Position numbers and translations under genes: made by a program
The notes under the pieces: generated by a model
Told to the model about the DNA's origin: nothing
Database searches by the model: none
Seen by the model: only the letters and a program-made list of their open reading frames with translations
Source: an uncultured Prevotella sp.
GTDB taxonomy: Bacteria; Bacteroidota; Bacteroidia; Bacteroidales; Bacteroidaceae
Assembly: GCA_900557255.1 (NCBI GenBank)
Contig: USSA01000020.1
Location: 1 to 30,949 of the forward strand
DNA length: 30,949 nt
Direction of reading: 5' to 3'
In this document: piece after piece, positions 1-7,897 of the stretch
How the letters are laid out: every line of letters begins with the position of its first letter
How positions within the stretch are numbered: position 1 is the stretch's first letter

Positions 1-2
1 TA

Positions 3-694
3 TATAAAAACATTATAAAGCATTTAGATAGAGCTCGTTATCCCGAACTGAGGTAAAATCTATAATTTCACTAACTCCTTCATATAACAAAAATGAGCGT
101 GGTGCAATTATTGGTAAGAACCTTAGACATAAGAGTCATCCTTACTATACGGAATACCAGCCCCTGCAATGCCTTTGCTTACAAATTCTAAGAATGGAAG
201 AAGTAAAGTACGGAGAAACTGATGAGGAGATTTGTGGTATTCTGTTTGATGGAGCCTGGCTTTGGGAAGAGTATCTGAATACCATTCTACAAAAAGAGGG
301 CTTCAAGCATCCAGAAAACAAGAAACATAAAGGTGGCATCTATTTGTTTGAAGATCATAGTGGAATCCGTTATCCAGATTTCTATAAAGATGATATTGTT
401 CTCGATGCAAAATACAAGAAGCTTGAAAGTTATGAAAAGGTTTCAAAAGTTAATCGTGATGACCTTCATCAGTTAATCACATACATCACTAACTTACAGG
501 CCTCGAAAGGAGTTTTTATAGCTCCTTTGTCTGAGAGACTGCAGAAAATTCCAAAATCACGATTGAAGGACTCATCTGCATCACTATATATATTAGGTAT
601 TGAGATTTGTCATACGTCCACATCTTATGCAGACTTCTGTGAAAAGATGAAAGCAAAAGAAGCATACTTTGTAGATACATTAAGGCAATTATAA
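3..694 (+). pseudogene. mcrC: McrC-like restriction subunit, 3' end, apparently frameshifted
   Basis: The open frame from about 32 to 694 encodes the C-terminal part of a McrC-family protein, the partner of the McrB GTPase in modified-cytosine restriction. It shows the family block GILFDGAWLWEEYL followed by a PD-(D/E)XK nuclease-like core, PDFY...IVLDAKYKKL. The first ATG in this frame is at 194, but clearly family-like sequence (HPYYTEYQPLQCLCLQIL) lies upstream of it, so 194 is not the native start. Upstream, bases 3-53 in the next frame read KNIIKHLDRARYPEL, which joins well to the main frame if one base were added near 48-52. I therefore infer a one-base deletion that breaks the gene; the 5' part lies outside the window. 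The 166-residue ORF 194-694 would be the only ATG-started intact piece. Family call is firm; the frameshift is an inference. Confidence 0.65.
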
Positions 695-714
695 TTGGTC
701 AAATAACATATTAA

Positions 715-749
715 AGCAGGAAGAAATAGTTCTTTCTGCTTTTTTTTCT
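715..749 (+). terminator. Intrinsic terminator after the mcrC-like gene
   Basis: Arms AGCAGGAAGAA (715-725) and TTCTTTCTGCT (730-740) pair with one G-U, a four-base loop and a run of eight or more T directly after. It lies 21 bases after the mcrC-like stop codon. Confidence 0.85.
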
Positions 750-770
750 ATCATTTTTGCACATTCTTTT

Positions 771-795
771 GATTGTGCAGATAGACTGCACAATC
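771..795. promoter_or_regulatory. Perfect 9-bp inverted repeat, candidate operator
   Basis: GATTGTGCA (771-779) and TGCACAATC (787-795) are perfect reverse complements separated by seven bases. The repeat ends six bases before the -7 box TACCTTTG at 802, so a bound dimer would cover the polymerase site. The cognate regulator is not obvious in this window. Confidence 0.55.
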
Positions 796-801
796 AATTC
801 A

Positions 802-809
802 TACCTTTG
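802..809 (+). promoter_or_regulatory. Bacteroidota -7 promoter box (TACCTTTG)
   Basis: TACCTTTG matches the TAnnTTTG -7 consensus of Bacteroidota housekeeping sigma factor. It is 31 bases upstream of the ATG at 841. No clear TTTG lies at the ideal 19-base distance, which fits a promoter that depends on or is modulated by a factor at the adjacent inverted repeat. Confidence 0.6.
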
Positions 810-840
810 CAGCAGAAGTTAAACATTAATAGGAAAAGGT

Positions 841-1086
841 ATGGGACTATTCGATTTCTTATTTTCAAGCGGCGTTTCAAACAGCCAAAAGAAAGCGCAT
901 CGCAACGCTGGTAATAATACCTCAGACCATGAAAATTATGCTCGTGGCTATGAAGATGGTTATGATGACTGTTGCTGCGACCATGATTGTTCTTACGAAG
1001 ACTATCATGATAGTAGTTATTGCGATCGTGATGAGTATGAAGGCATCGAGAATGATGAGTGCTATGACGATAATTGCGGTTGGTAG
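841..1086 (+). CDS. Small acidic Cys/Asp/Tyr-rich protein of unknown function
   Basis: An 81-residue protein. The N-terminus (MGLFDFLFSSG) is short and hydrophobic; the last 45 residues are packed with Asp, Glu, Tyr and seven Cys, including CCCDHDC and later single Cys in SYC, DEC and DNC. Such composition could bind a metal, but no known domain is recognised. There is no Sec signal peptide. It is the first gene after a good -7 box and is followed 45 bases later by an outer-membrane-type gene, so it probably leads a short operon. The first ATG after the promoter is used. The frame is supported by position and composition only, so function is unknown. Confidence 0.6.
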   Translation: MGLFDFLFSSGVSNSQKKAHRNAGNNTSDHENYARGYEDGYDDCCCDHDCSYEDYHDSSYCDRDEYEGIENDECYDDNCGW

Positions 1087-1131
1087 TTACCTTCTGAAAA
1101 TGGATTTTTCACATTATTATATTATAAGGTT

Positions 1132-1707
1132 ATGAAGAAAATAGCAATTCTTTTAGCTGCTACTATGGCTTTCGCCATCAATAGCAATGCGCAAAGTATG
1201 CAATCTGGCTATAAAGGCCACGTTGAAGCAGGTTATTCTGTTGGTATTGGTGACTATGACTTTGGTCGTTTTGAAGTCAACACAACACATGGCTATCAAG
1301 TGAATCCTTATATATTCCTTGGTGCTGGTACTGGCTTGCATTTTATGTCTTCTTACAAAACTGGTGATATGGAAATACCACTTGATGTAAGAGATAGCAA
1401 AGTAGATATTCCGGTTTTCGCAAACTTCCGCAGCAATTTCACGAAAGGCAAGATTTCGCCTTTCTTTGACATCAAAGGAGGAACGTTTGTTACCAATAAC
1501 GGTGCTCTTTACGTGGTGGCATCAGTAGGTGTAAGATATGCTTTGAATAGCAAACAGGGACTTAGCTTGTCTGTAGGATATGCTGCAGAGAAACTTGAAT
1601 TTGAAACATTTGAACATTTCAATGGCAGATATGATATGAGTTATACTCGCAAGCCTGCTACATATGATACTGAGTCAGTTAGCGTCAAGCTTGGATTTGA
1701 TTTTTAA
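1132..1707 (+). CDS. Outer membrane beta-barrel protein
   Basis: A 191-residue protein with a clear Sec signal peptide (MKKIAILLAATMAFAINSNAQ, cut after about residue 21). The mature part alternates Gly/aromatic strands (GHVEAGYSVGIGDYDFGRFEV, YIFLGAGTGLHF, YVVASVGVRYAL, LSLSVGYAAEKL) and ends in SVSVKLGFDF, with the terminal Phe typical of a BAM-folded barrel. Eight strands are plausible, as in small OmpA/OmpX-like barrels. It sits between the acidic small protein and a DUF4468-like gene on the same strand. Cargo or ligand is unknown. Localisation is secure; role is not. Confidence 0.8.
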   Translation: MKKIAILLAATMAFAINSNAQSMQSGYKGHVEAGYSVGIGDYDFGRFEVNTTHGYQVNPYIFLGAGTGLHFMSSYKTGDMEIPLDVRDSKVDIPVFANFRSNFTKGKISPFFDIKGGTFVTNNGALYVVASVGVRYALNSKQGLSLSVGYAAEKLEFETFEHFNGRYDMSYTRKPATYDTESVSVKLGFDF

Positions 1708-1739
1708 AAGAATAATGTCTATCAAAACAATATAGAAAA

Positions 1740-2423
1740 ATGAAAAAGTTTATTTTAGTTGCACTTGCTGCATTATTTGTATGCAGTGCGGTAGATGCTC
1801 AAATTCTGCGAGCAGAAGAGTTGGAAAAGTATGCAAAAGAAAAGTATGGAGAGAAATGGGTTGATGCAGCAACCAATCTCGGTACCCAGTTGACATTGGA
1901 TAAGAACAATGCCATCACCTATACTCAGGTAATCCCTGCTGAAGGCAAGACCAAAGATCAGCTTTATGTGTTGCTTAACTATTGGTTCACCGCAACTTTC
2001 AATGATGCGAACTCCGTCATCAAATTGAATGACAAGGAGTTGGGAACCATCATCGCACAGGGTTTTGTAGAGAGTATTGCACAACATGCAGGTGGAACTA
2101 ACGCTTACAACGTTAATTTACGCCCTGTTATCAAATGTGATATAAAGGACAATAAGGTTCGTGTTACATACACAGTACCATTCTATTCTGTCAATGTTGC
2201 CGTTGGTGGCGGTTGGATGGGTGCAATGGGAGGCACTATCCCTACCCGGTCTGATCAGAATTGGCCACTGGATAAATGTTATCCTTTTGCCAAGAAGGAC
2301 TCTCACAAGAAGACTTCCTGCAAAGCGCTTGTCATGGCACATGCCTACTCTAATGTTGTAATGGACAAGATTGAGGAGTGCATCAAGAATGGCTTATCTG
2401 GAAATGAAAACGACAATTGGTAA
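1740..2423 (+). CDS. Secreted DUF4468-like protein
   Basis: A 227-residue protein with a signal peptide (MKKFILVALAALFVCSAVDAQ). The mature N-terminal half has the layout of DUF4468, a TBP-like fold found in Bacteroidota secreted proteins: a beta segment with YTQVIPAEGKTKDQLYVLLNYWF, then an Asp/Asn-rich strand and a late beta strand (KVRVTYTVPFYSV). The C-terminal third is less conserved and contains two Cys. It starts 32 bases after the beta-barrel gene and is followed 21 bases later by a lipoprotein, so the three envelope genes likely share a transcript. The molecular role of DUF4468 is not known. Confidence 0.7.
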   Translation: MKKFILVALAALFVCSAVDAQILRAEELEKYAKEKYGEKWVDAATNLGTQLTLDKNNAITYTQVIPAEGKTKDQLYVLLNYWFTATFNDANSVIKLNDKELGTIIAQGFVESIAQHAGGTNAYNVNLRPVIKCDIKDNKVRVTYTVPFYSVNVAVGGGWMGAMGGTIPTRSDQNWPLDKCYPFAKKDSHKKTSCKALVMAHAYSNVVMDKIEECIKNGLSGNENDNW

Positions 2424-2444
2424 ATTAAAAATAACAAGAACATT

Positions 2445-2840
2445 ATGAAAAAGTATTTGTTTTTCCTTCTTACCCTTGTGGTAGCATCTTTTGCATTCAT
2501 ATCATGCAGCAGTGACGATGATGATAATGGAGACTATGACAAGTCTATGATTGTTGGAACCTGGGAGATGACAGCAGTAAAGACATCGGAGTCTGGTACG
2601 TATGTTGACTGGCCTTTCAGAAAGACTTACGCTACATTCAATGCTGACGGTTCTTATTACGGCTCAGGATATTTCGGAACTGGTCGTGGAACATGGTCTT
2701 TGAAAGGAAACACACTAAACACATATGTTGAGGGTGAACTATTTGCTTCTTACACCATCATTACTGCGACATCTACAGTTTCAGAGATGAAAATGTCTAT
2801 AGGCGACGAAGCTATTTGGGTAAAATGCAAGAAGCAATGA
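2445..2840 (+). CDS. Lipocalin-like lipoprotein
   Basis: A 131-residue lipoprotein. The signal peptide ends in FISC with Cys20 as the lipidation site; SSDDDD follows, an acidic sequence like the Bacteroidota surface-export signal, so the protein may be exposed at the cell surface. The rest resembles small lipocalin-like domains of Bacteroidota: IVGTWEM near the start, then YATFNADGSYYGSGYF, GTWSLKGNTL and a final strand AIWVKCKKQ. It is the last gene of the plus-strand envelope cluster and converges on an M23 peptidase gene with only 13 bases between stop codons. Ligand unknown. Confidence 0.75.
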   Translation: MKKYLFFLLTLVVASFAFISCSSDDDDNGDYDKSMIVGTWEMTAVKTSESGTYVDWPFRKTYATFNADGSYYGSGYFGTGRGTWSLKGNTLNTYVEGELFASYTIITATSTVSEMKMSIGDEAIWVKCKKQ

Positions 2841-2853
2841 TGCTAATCAAGCA

Positions 2854-3465
2854 CTACTTTGTAATGCTTTGAACATACTTTAGAAGGATGACAGGGTCAA
2901 ACACCTTGCCATCCTTTTTTGTTGTCAGGTGCAGATGAGGACCAGTTGACATTCCGGAACTTCCAGATACCCCAAGCACCTCTCCTGCATTGACAAACAT
3001 CCCCTTTGATACCCAGGAAGAAGAAAGATGGCAATAGCTGATGGTATAGCCAGCAGTTCTGACTGTGACATACTTACCTGAGCGATTGTCATGGCCAACG
3101 CCAGTCACTTCTCCAGGAAACATGGAAAACACTTTCTCGTAATGAGCTGCCAGATCCACGCCATTGTGCATGATGGTCTTGTGCTTCACCGGGTGATTAC
3201 GCATTCCAAACCTTGAATTGATCTGAATGCTTTTCAACGGAAACGAAGCCCGAAGATAAGGAAGAACATCTCGGGAAGAATCTGGAGGCAGAGAATCAGC
3301 CTTCATCACAGAGTCCACAGTGGCAACATGAGTTGTTTCTTGTGGACTCTTCTTTTTAGATATACTATGCTTCTTCACATACCCAATCGTATTGAATTGG
3401 GCATGTGAATGAGTCTTTGTAAGCATCATTGTCAGTATCAATATGAGTGTCTTTATTGCTTTCAT
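2854..3465 (-). CDS. Secreted M23 family metallopeptidase
   Basis: A 203-residue peptidoglycan endopeptidase of the LytM/M23 family. A signal peptide (MKAIKTLILILTMMLTKTHSHAQ) is followed by a linker rich in Ser/Pro and the catalytic domain from about residue 80. All expected residues are present: H100 and D104 (MHNGVD), H146 (SYCHLSS), and the HxH pair H177/H179 (GPHLHL). The domain should therefore be active in the periplasm. It is transcribed alone, opposite to the neighbouring operons, with a -7 box directly against the start codon. It may open the wall for transfer or act in general wall turnover. Confidence 0.88.
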   Translation of the reverse strand: MKAIKTLILILTMMLTKTHSHAQFNTIGYVKKHSISKKKSPQETTHVATVDSVMKADSLPPDSSRDVLPYLRASFPLKSIQINSRFGMRNHPVKHKTIMHNGVDLAAHYEKVFSMFPGEVTGVGHDNRSGKYVTVRTAGYTISYCHLSSSWVSKGMFVNAGEVLGVSGSSGMSTGPHLHLTTKKDGKVFDPVILLKYVQSITK

Positions 3466-3469
3466 GTTG

Positions 3470-3477
3470 CAAAGGTA
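3470..3477 (-). promoter_or_regulatory. -7 box (TACCTTTG) abutting the M23 start codon
   Basis: On the minus strand TACCTTTG is followed after four bases by the ATG of the M23 gene. With a start point about seven bases downstream of the box, the mRNA would begin at or next to the ATG, predicting a leaderless or nearly leaderless transcript. Confidence 0.5.
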
Positions 3478-3545
3478 ATCAGACTCAACTCAACAACACG
3501 AAAGAAGTTACCTCTTCCCTATTATATCTAACTTTATTTATGTTT

Positions 3546-3577
3546 ATAGTATGATAATTGAAGAATAATCATACTAT
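3546..3577. repeat. 10-bp inverted repeat between divergent operons
   Basis: ATAGTATGAT (3546-3555) and ATCATACTAT (3568-3577) are perfect reverse complements with a 12-base spacer, in the AT-rich gap between the secreted M23 gene and the large plus-strand operon. Four T follow on the plus strand, so it may be a weak terminator or a regulator site. Confidence 0.4.
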
Positions 3578-3645
3578 TTTCATAACTATCTATAAAACTT
3601 TGATGATACTAACGTACATGTTTAACTTCTTCTATATCTACAATG

Positions 3646-3653
3646 TAACTTTG
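3646..3653 (+). promoter_or_regulatory. Candidate -7 box (TAACTTTG) of the large operon
   Basis: TAACTTTG matches TAnnTTTG and lies 83 bases before the first ATG of the 3737-19797 gene series. No good TTTG is seen 19 bases upstream, so confidence is moderate. The implied leader of about 75 bases shows no strong hairpin. Confidence 0.45.
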
Positions 3654-3736
3654 TTGTCGGTTTGGCTTTAAGCGCAGTCTGAATAAGACTTGTCATAGGT
3701 CAGCCACCAAATAAAAAACGAATAAAACAGAAGCAA

Positions 3737-4489
3737 ATGAATTACAATTTCGATGAGAACGAGATGCCTTATGGCATCCTTGAACGTTTCGGACTCACCC
3801 AGACAATGATTGACGACTTGCCGACCGATGTCCTCCAGAACATCTACAATGGCCGCAAGTCGCCAGTCCTGCCAGTTCATATCACAGCCGATGATGGTGA
3901 GGAAGTCAAGGCACGAACCAGATTCAGCCTTGTTCGAACAGCCGAAGGTGGCGTTGATGTGCTCTTCTATCCACAGCTCGATGAGTTAGACTTGAAACTC
4001 TTCAACGAGCAGCAGGAGAAGAACCTTGTTGCAGGAAAGCCTATCGTTGGCCATTTGGAGAGCAACGAGGTTGGCAAGGAACTCGGCAGTAAGTGTTTCT
4101 TCCAGCTTGATCCAGAAAGCAAGCAGGTGCTCAGTGTTCCAACCCCGATCATCGGCAGAAACATCCAGTATGTAGCAGACCGCTACCACCTTACTGGTGC
4201 AGAGATGCAGAAGTTGCAGAATGGAGACATCCTTACCATCGTAGAGGATGACGAGGAACAGGCCATTGGTATCGACCTCAACTCTAACACCGGCATCCGT
4301 TTCGCAGCAGGCAACGAACTTGTCTGGAAAAGAGAAGCCAAGCGTGACTGGGATAAGTTCAACTTTGGCATCTTCGGCTGTTGGACTATGGATGAAGATG
4401 GCAATCTCGACTACATCCCAGAAGAGAACTATACCGAAGAGATGTGGAACGAACAGAAGAAACTGGGTATGCGCATGATGCAGCGATAA
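3737..4489 (+). CDS. DUF4099/DUF3945 domain protein
   Basis: A 250-residue soluble protein, first gene of the long operon. Residues about 10-80 fit DUF4099 (ILERFGLTQTMIDDLPTDVL, then NGRKSPVLPV and a strand ending DVLFYP). Residues about 85-200 fit DUF3945, with LKLFNEQQEKNLVAGKPIVG and a later PIIGRNIQYVADRYHLTGAE segment. These domains recur in Bacteroidales mobile elements, often joined to topoisomerase or helicase parts; here they stand alone. The last 50 residues are acidic. No catalytic motif is seen. Likely a DNA-processing accessory of the element, by context. Confidence 0.7.
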   Translation: MNYNFDENEMPYGILERFGLTQTMIDDLPTDVLQNIYNGRKSPVLPVHITADDGEEVKARTRFSLVRTAEGGVDVLFYPQLDELDLKLFNEQQEKNLVAGKPIVGHLESNEVGKELGSKCFFQLDPESKQVLSVPTPIIGRNIQYVADRYHLTGAEMQKLQNGDILTIVEDDEEQAIGIDLNSNTGIRFAAGNELVWKREAKRDWDKFNFGIFGCWTMDEDGNLDYIPEENYTEEMWNEQKKLGMRMMQR

Positions 4490-4520
4490 CCCAAAGTATT
4501 AACCCATAAAACAAGATTTC

Positions 4521-4730
4521 ATGGCAAATGTAAAGTACTATCCAGAAGACGTGCTCGTGGAGAAAGTCCAGAGCGGAGAATATGGCTGGCTTGACTACAT
4601 CAACCACCACTCCCCTGAATGGCAGGAGGAATACACTGCCTTCTGCAAAGAGAAGGATCTCATTGTCAATGAGGAATCGGCAGAGGAATTTGTCGATTGG
4701 AAGGGCGAGCAGATTGAAGCTGGCGAATAA
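4521..4730 (+). CDS. Small acidic conserved-type protein, unknown function
   Basis: A 69-residue acidic protein with no signal peptide or membrane segment. It contains SGEYGWLDYINHHSPEW and a C-terminal acidic helix (EESAEEFVDWKGEQIEAGE). It is spaced 31 bases after the DUF4099 gene and 35 before the next, in line with the operon. I recognise the general look of small proteins that accompany DUF3945-type genes in Bacteroidales elements but cannot assign a function. Confidence 0.6.
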   Translation: MANVKYYPEDVLVEKVQSGEYGWLDYINHHSPEWQEEYTAFCKEKDLIVNEESAEEFVDWKGEQIEAGE

Positions 4731-4765
4731 TCACACAGTACAGAATCAATAAACAGCATTAGAAT

Positions 4766-6403
4766 ATGTCAATCAGATCAAATGCATTACCAGTAGGCAG
4801 AGACCTGGCACCAGAGCTTCAGGAGATTCTCAGAAAGAATGGTATGCAAGCACATATCATCAGACAAGGAGAAGGTTATCAGTTGGCCGTTCAAGGTCAC
4901 GATTCCCCTCTGCTGACCTACGCCATCACCGCACAACAGCACAGAGCCTTGGTTGACTGGGGAGCAAACTCAGCCAATAAGCAAGCCTACAACACCGTGG
5001 CAGAACTCGTGAAGAATGATTTCTACATGCCACGTGACTTCGTTCATGCCAGAAATGCCAATGGCCGTGTCGCCATGGGACTCCACGGCTACCGCATAGG
5101 CGTTGGCGAATACGGCAGACTTCCCTGGAACAAACGACATGCCCACATGATGATGGATCCATATCACGGAAGATTCCTCGGTTGGACTCCACGATGCCAG
5201 GAAGGATTCCATATGCGCAGAGTTGGAGGAGCCATGTTCATGCGGGGTGCTCCAATCGTACCAGAACGTCCTGACGGCAGAATGAAGCCGGGCGAATTGC
5301 AAAATGGCGGTTATGGCTTCTATTATAAAGGTGGTCAGCAAAACATGGTACAGCAACCTTCGCAGGATGTGTTGGCAGACCTGCAATCAGTCATTACCCC
5401 TGTAGTGGTTCGTCCACGTCCCCAGGAACCTGCCAAGCCATACAAAGAACTCATCACCTCCAAGGTCTATTTCAGCAATGACAAATGGCAGGAGTGTCTT
5501 TCGTCTCATGGCATTATCGTAGATGCAGCCAACAAGACACTAACCATCCAGTCCACAGCTGCCAAGCAGGACTTTGTCTATGATCTCACTGAGGATGAGG
5601 TGAAGAAGTTGACCAACAATTCCATCAAGCAGGTACCAGTCCAGAACCGCATCGACATCATCAACAATGCCATCAGAAACGATTTTCAGGACAAACTGAC
5701 GATGGATATGCTCAATTCCAAAGAGCAGATCAGCTTGAAGCTCAGACCAGAGATAGAGGCAGAACTCAACAACCGCCAGCAGATGGTGATTGACCAGTCG
5801 CTCCCATCTAATGGCGATCAGATTACTATCGAGCCAGAAGACCGCAGTGTTGCCCATGTAGATGGCAATAGCCTGTATGAGCAGAACGAAAGCAAGGGAT
5901 GGTTCCGTGAAGGCAAGCATGGCAGAGAGGTTCAGGTTGATGACATTAAGGTTGAACCAGTGCGTAATGAGCAGGGAAAAATCCAGAAAGATGAAAAAGG
6001 CAACGCCAAGTTTCGCATGACAGCCGTCATCAACGGAGAGAGCATCAGCCATGAGATTACCCAAAAGCAGTATGACAAGTTCATGGCTATCGATGACTAC
6101 CACCGCATGAAACTCTTCTCCCACATCTTCAAGGAGGTGGATATGAAAACCATCCCTGGAGAAGGTAAGAACATCGGGGCTCAGATTGGAGGAGCTCTCC
6201 TTGCAGGACTTGCCGTGATGAGCGAACTGGGCAGAGACCGTCCAGCACCGGCAGTATTCGTAGAACACCATCATGACCATGCTCATGGACCACATGTCTA
6301 TTTCAAAGGCAGCGTGGATTCACCGCAAGACCTTGCTTCACGAGCCTTCGATGCAGGACTCAATGCAGGAGAACACGGTGTAGGCTTAGGTCATGGCAGA
6401 TAA
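4766..6403 (+). CDS. Large element-associated protein with C-terminal His-rich tail
   Basis: A 545-residue protein of unknown function. The N-terminal 200 residues are rich in Arg, His and Gly and include a basic, aromatic region (HARNANGRVAMGLHGYRIG, then KRHAHMMMDPYHGRFLGW). The middle (about 230-350) has two repeated strand-helix units resembling DUF3945-like modules, and 370-460 holds another (VEPVRNEQGKIQKDEKGNAK, FRMTAVINGESISHEI). A short Gly/Ala hydrophobic stretch at about 471-490 (IGAQIGGALLAGLAVMSELG) may touch the membrane. It is followed by HHHDHAHGPH at 501-510, a possible metal-binding site. Operon position suggests a transfer or DNA-handling role. Confidence 0.6.
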   Translation: MSIRSNALPVGRDLAPELQEILRKNGMQAHIIRQGEGYQLAVQGHDSPLLTYAITAQQHRALVDWGANSANKQAYNTVAELVKNDFYMPRDFVHARNANGRVAMGLHGYRIGVGEYGRLPWNKRHAHMMMDPYHGRFLGWTPRCQEGFHMRRVGGAMFMRGAPIVPERPDGRMKPGELQNGGYGFYYKGGQQNMVQQPSQDVLADLQSVITPVVVRPRPQEPAKPYKELITSKVYFSNDKWQECLSSHGIIVDAANKTLTIQSTAAKQDFVYDLTEDEVKKLTNNSIKQVPVQNRIDIINNAIRNDFQDKLTMDMLNSKEQISLKLRPEIEAELNNRQQMVIDQSLPSNGDQITIEPEDRSVAHVDGNSLYEQNESKGWFREGKHGREVQVDDIKVEPVRNEQGKIQKDEKGNAKFRMTAVINGESISHEITQKQYDKFMAIDDYHRMKLFSHIFKEVDMKTIPGEGKNIGAQIGGALLAGLAVMSELGRDRPAPAVFVEHHHDHAHGPHVYFKGSVDSPQDLASRAFDAGLNAGEHGVGLGHGR

Positions 6404-6424
6404 ACAACAATTCACATTCAAGAG

Positions 6425-7897
6425 ATGACAGACGAACAGACATTTGCAGACTACAGAAGCCGTCTTAACATCAAGGACGTATTGGAGGACGCAGGCTACA
6501 CGTTTTACAAGCGTGATGGCTTGCGCTATCCTGCGTATGTACGCCTGGGCAGCGACGGAAAAAGAATCAGTGGAGACAAGTACATTGTCATGCCCAACAA
6601 GAACTGCTGTTTCCAGCCGCCAACCATCAAGCTCTACTCTGTTACCTCCTTCATCTGGGAACATCCAGACCTTTTCAAGGAGTACAAGTATGGCATGAAG
6701 GAATCAGCCCTTGTCCATAAGGTCTGCCAACGCCTGCTTAACATCCCGGTAGAACATCGGAGTCAGGACGTGCATAATCCAACTGTCAGCAGCAAGCCAT
6801 TTGATATCAATGACTACAAGATAGACCGTTTCAATCCCAAAGACTTCGAGTCACAGAAGCCGTTCTACGCCTTCTTCAAGTCAAGAGGAATTGATTTCGC
6901 CACCCGTTGTGCCTTCCATCACAGCTTCTTCCTCGCATCGAAAACAGCAAAAGATGGCAGCACCTATAAGAATCTCTCCTTTCCCATGTACATCCCTGGG
7001 CAACCAGACAAATGTATAGGCTTAGAGGAAAGAGGCTATCCACGAAAGGACGGTTCTGCCCGAAAAGGCATGGCTACCGGCACCAACGCCAGCGAAGGAT
7101 TATGGATGGCAAGTCCCAAGAATACGGCACTCCAGGATGCCCGTATCGTACTTGTCTTTGAAAGCGCATACGATGCCATGGCATTTTACCAGCTGCAGAT
7201 GCGCAAGGAATCAGGATTGGACCAGCGTGGACGGCAGGATCTGAAAGCCGGAGTCTATGTCTCTACTGGAGGTAACCCAAGCTATGGGCAGATACAGGGA
7301 TTGCTGAAAGCTGCACCACAAGCCACCTTCCACCTCGGCTTTGACAAGGATGTGGCAGGAAAGCAGTTTGTGGCAAACTTCGAGGATATTGCAAGCAAAC
7401 AGAGTCCTGTTGCACCGGGAAATGTACCTGCTGACATGAGAGAGTTCATGGAAAGCTTCGACAAACAGCCGAAGACCATCAAGGAACTGTTAAGTTTCAA
7501 CGATGAGAACTACAGCCTACTTCCTCATGAGCTCAAACAGCTCTACCTGGTTTACGATTCAGCAAAAGAAGAGGCATTGGAGTATCACTACTCTCCCTTT
7601 TTGTGTAAAGAAGACAAGCAGGAAGCTGCTGACAAGATGAACAAAGCGTTCAAGGACTTTAAGGATGCACTGCTACAGAAGCTCAACCTGCACGAAGACC
7701 AAGGCCTCACTCCCGTGAAGATTATTCGGGAAGAGCCATCGGAAGGCTACAAGGACTTCAACGATGAGCTACTTGATAAGAAACAGTTCTCTATGATCGA
7801 CGTAGTAGAGACCGCATTTGACGAGAACGGTGTGGACTTAACCATTGAACGGCAAGAAGAGAACGAGGAAACCAAACATCATGGATTTAAACGATAA
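6425..7897 (+). CDS. TOPRIM (primase-like) protein, DUF3991-type
   Basis: A 490-residue protein with the layout of mobile-element primase-like proteins. The N-terminus (about 5-110) resembles the DnaG-type CHC2/DUF3991 region but lacks a full zinc-finger Cys/His set. The TOPRIM fold is at about 238-325: strand plus Glu in VLVFESAYDAMAF (E246), then STGGNP, and the acidic pair in HLGFDKDVAGKQF (D307, D309). These metal-binding residues are intact, so nucleotidyl transfer chemistry is possible. The C-terminal 150 residues are helical and charged. It probably primes or processes single-stranded transferred DNA. Its stop codon overlaps the next start (TAATG), implying translational coupling. Confidence 0.78.
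   Translation: MTDEQTFADYRSRLNIKDVLEDAGYTFYKRDGLRYPAYVRLGSDGKRISGDKYIVMPNKNCCFQPPTIKLYSVTSFIWEHPDLFKEYKYGMKESALVHKVCQRLLNIPVEHRSQDVHNPTVSSKPFDINDYKIDRFNPKDFESQKPFYAFFKSRGIDFATRCAFHHSFFLASKTAKDGSTYKNLSFPMYIPGQPDKCIGLEERGYPRKDGSARKGMATGTNASEGLWMASPKNTALQDARIVLVFESAYDAMAFYQLQMRKESGLDQRGRQDLKAGVYVSTGGNPSYGQIQGLLKAAPQATFHLGFDKDVAGKQFVANFEDIASKQSPVAPGNVPADMREFMESFDKQPKTIKELLSFNDENYSLLPHELKQLYLVYDSAKEEALEYHYSPFLCKEDKQEAADKMNKAFKDFKDALLQKLNLHEDQGLTPVKIIREEPSEGYKDFNDELLDKKQFSMIDVVETAFDENGVDLTIERQEENEETKHHGFKR

Noticed and set aside
929..1135. 68-codon Met/Ile-rich ORF
   Set aside because: It overlaps the acidic small protein in another frame; its Met/Ile repeats are a frame-shifted reading of GAT/GAC-rich codons.
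2848..2870. AAGCA/TGCTT hairpin between converging genes
   Set aside because: The stem is short and interrupted and there is no T-run, so it is not called a terminator.
5540..6295. 251-codon minus-strand ORF
   Set aside because: It is antisense to the 545-residue gene, whose frame fits the operon; no family or start signal supports the antisense reading.
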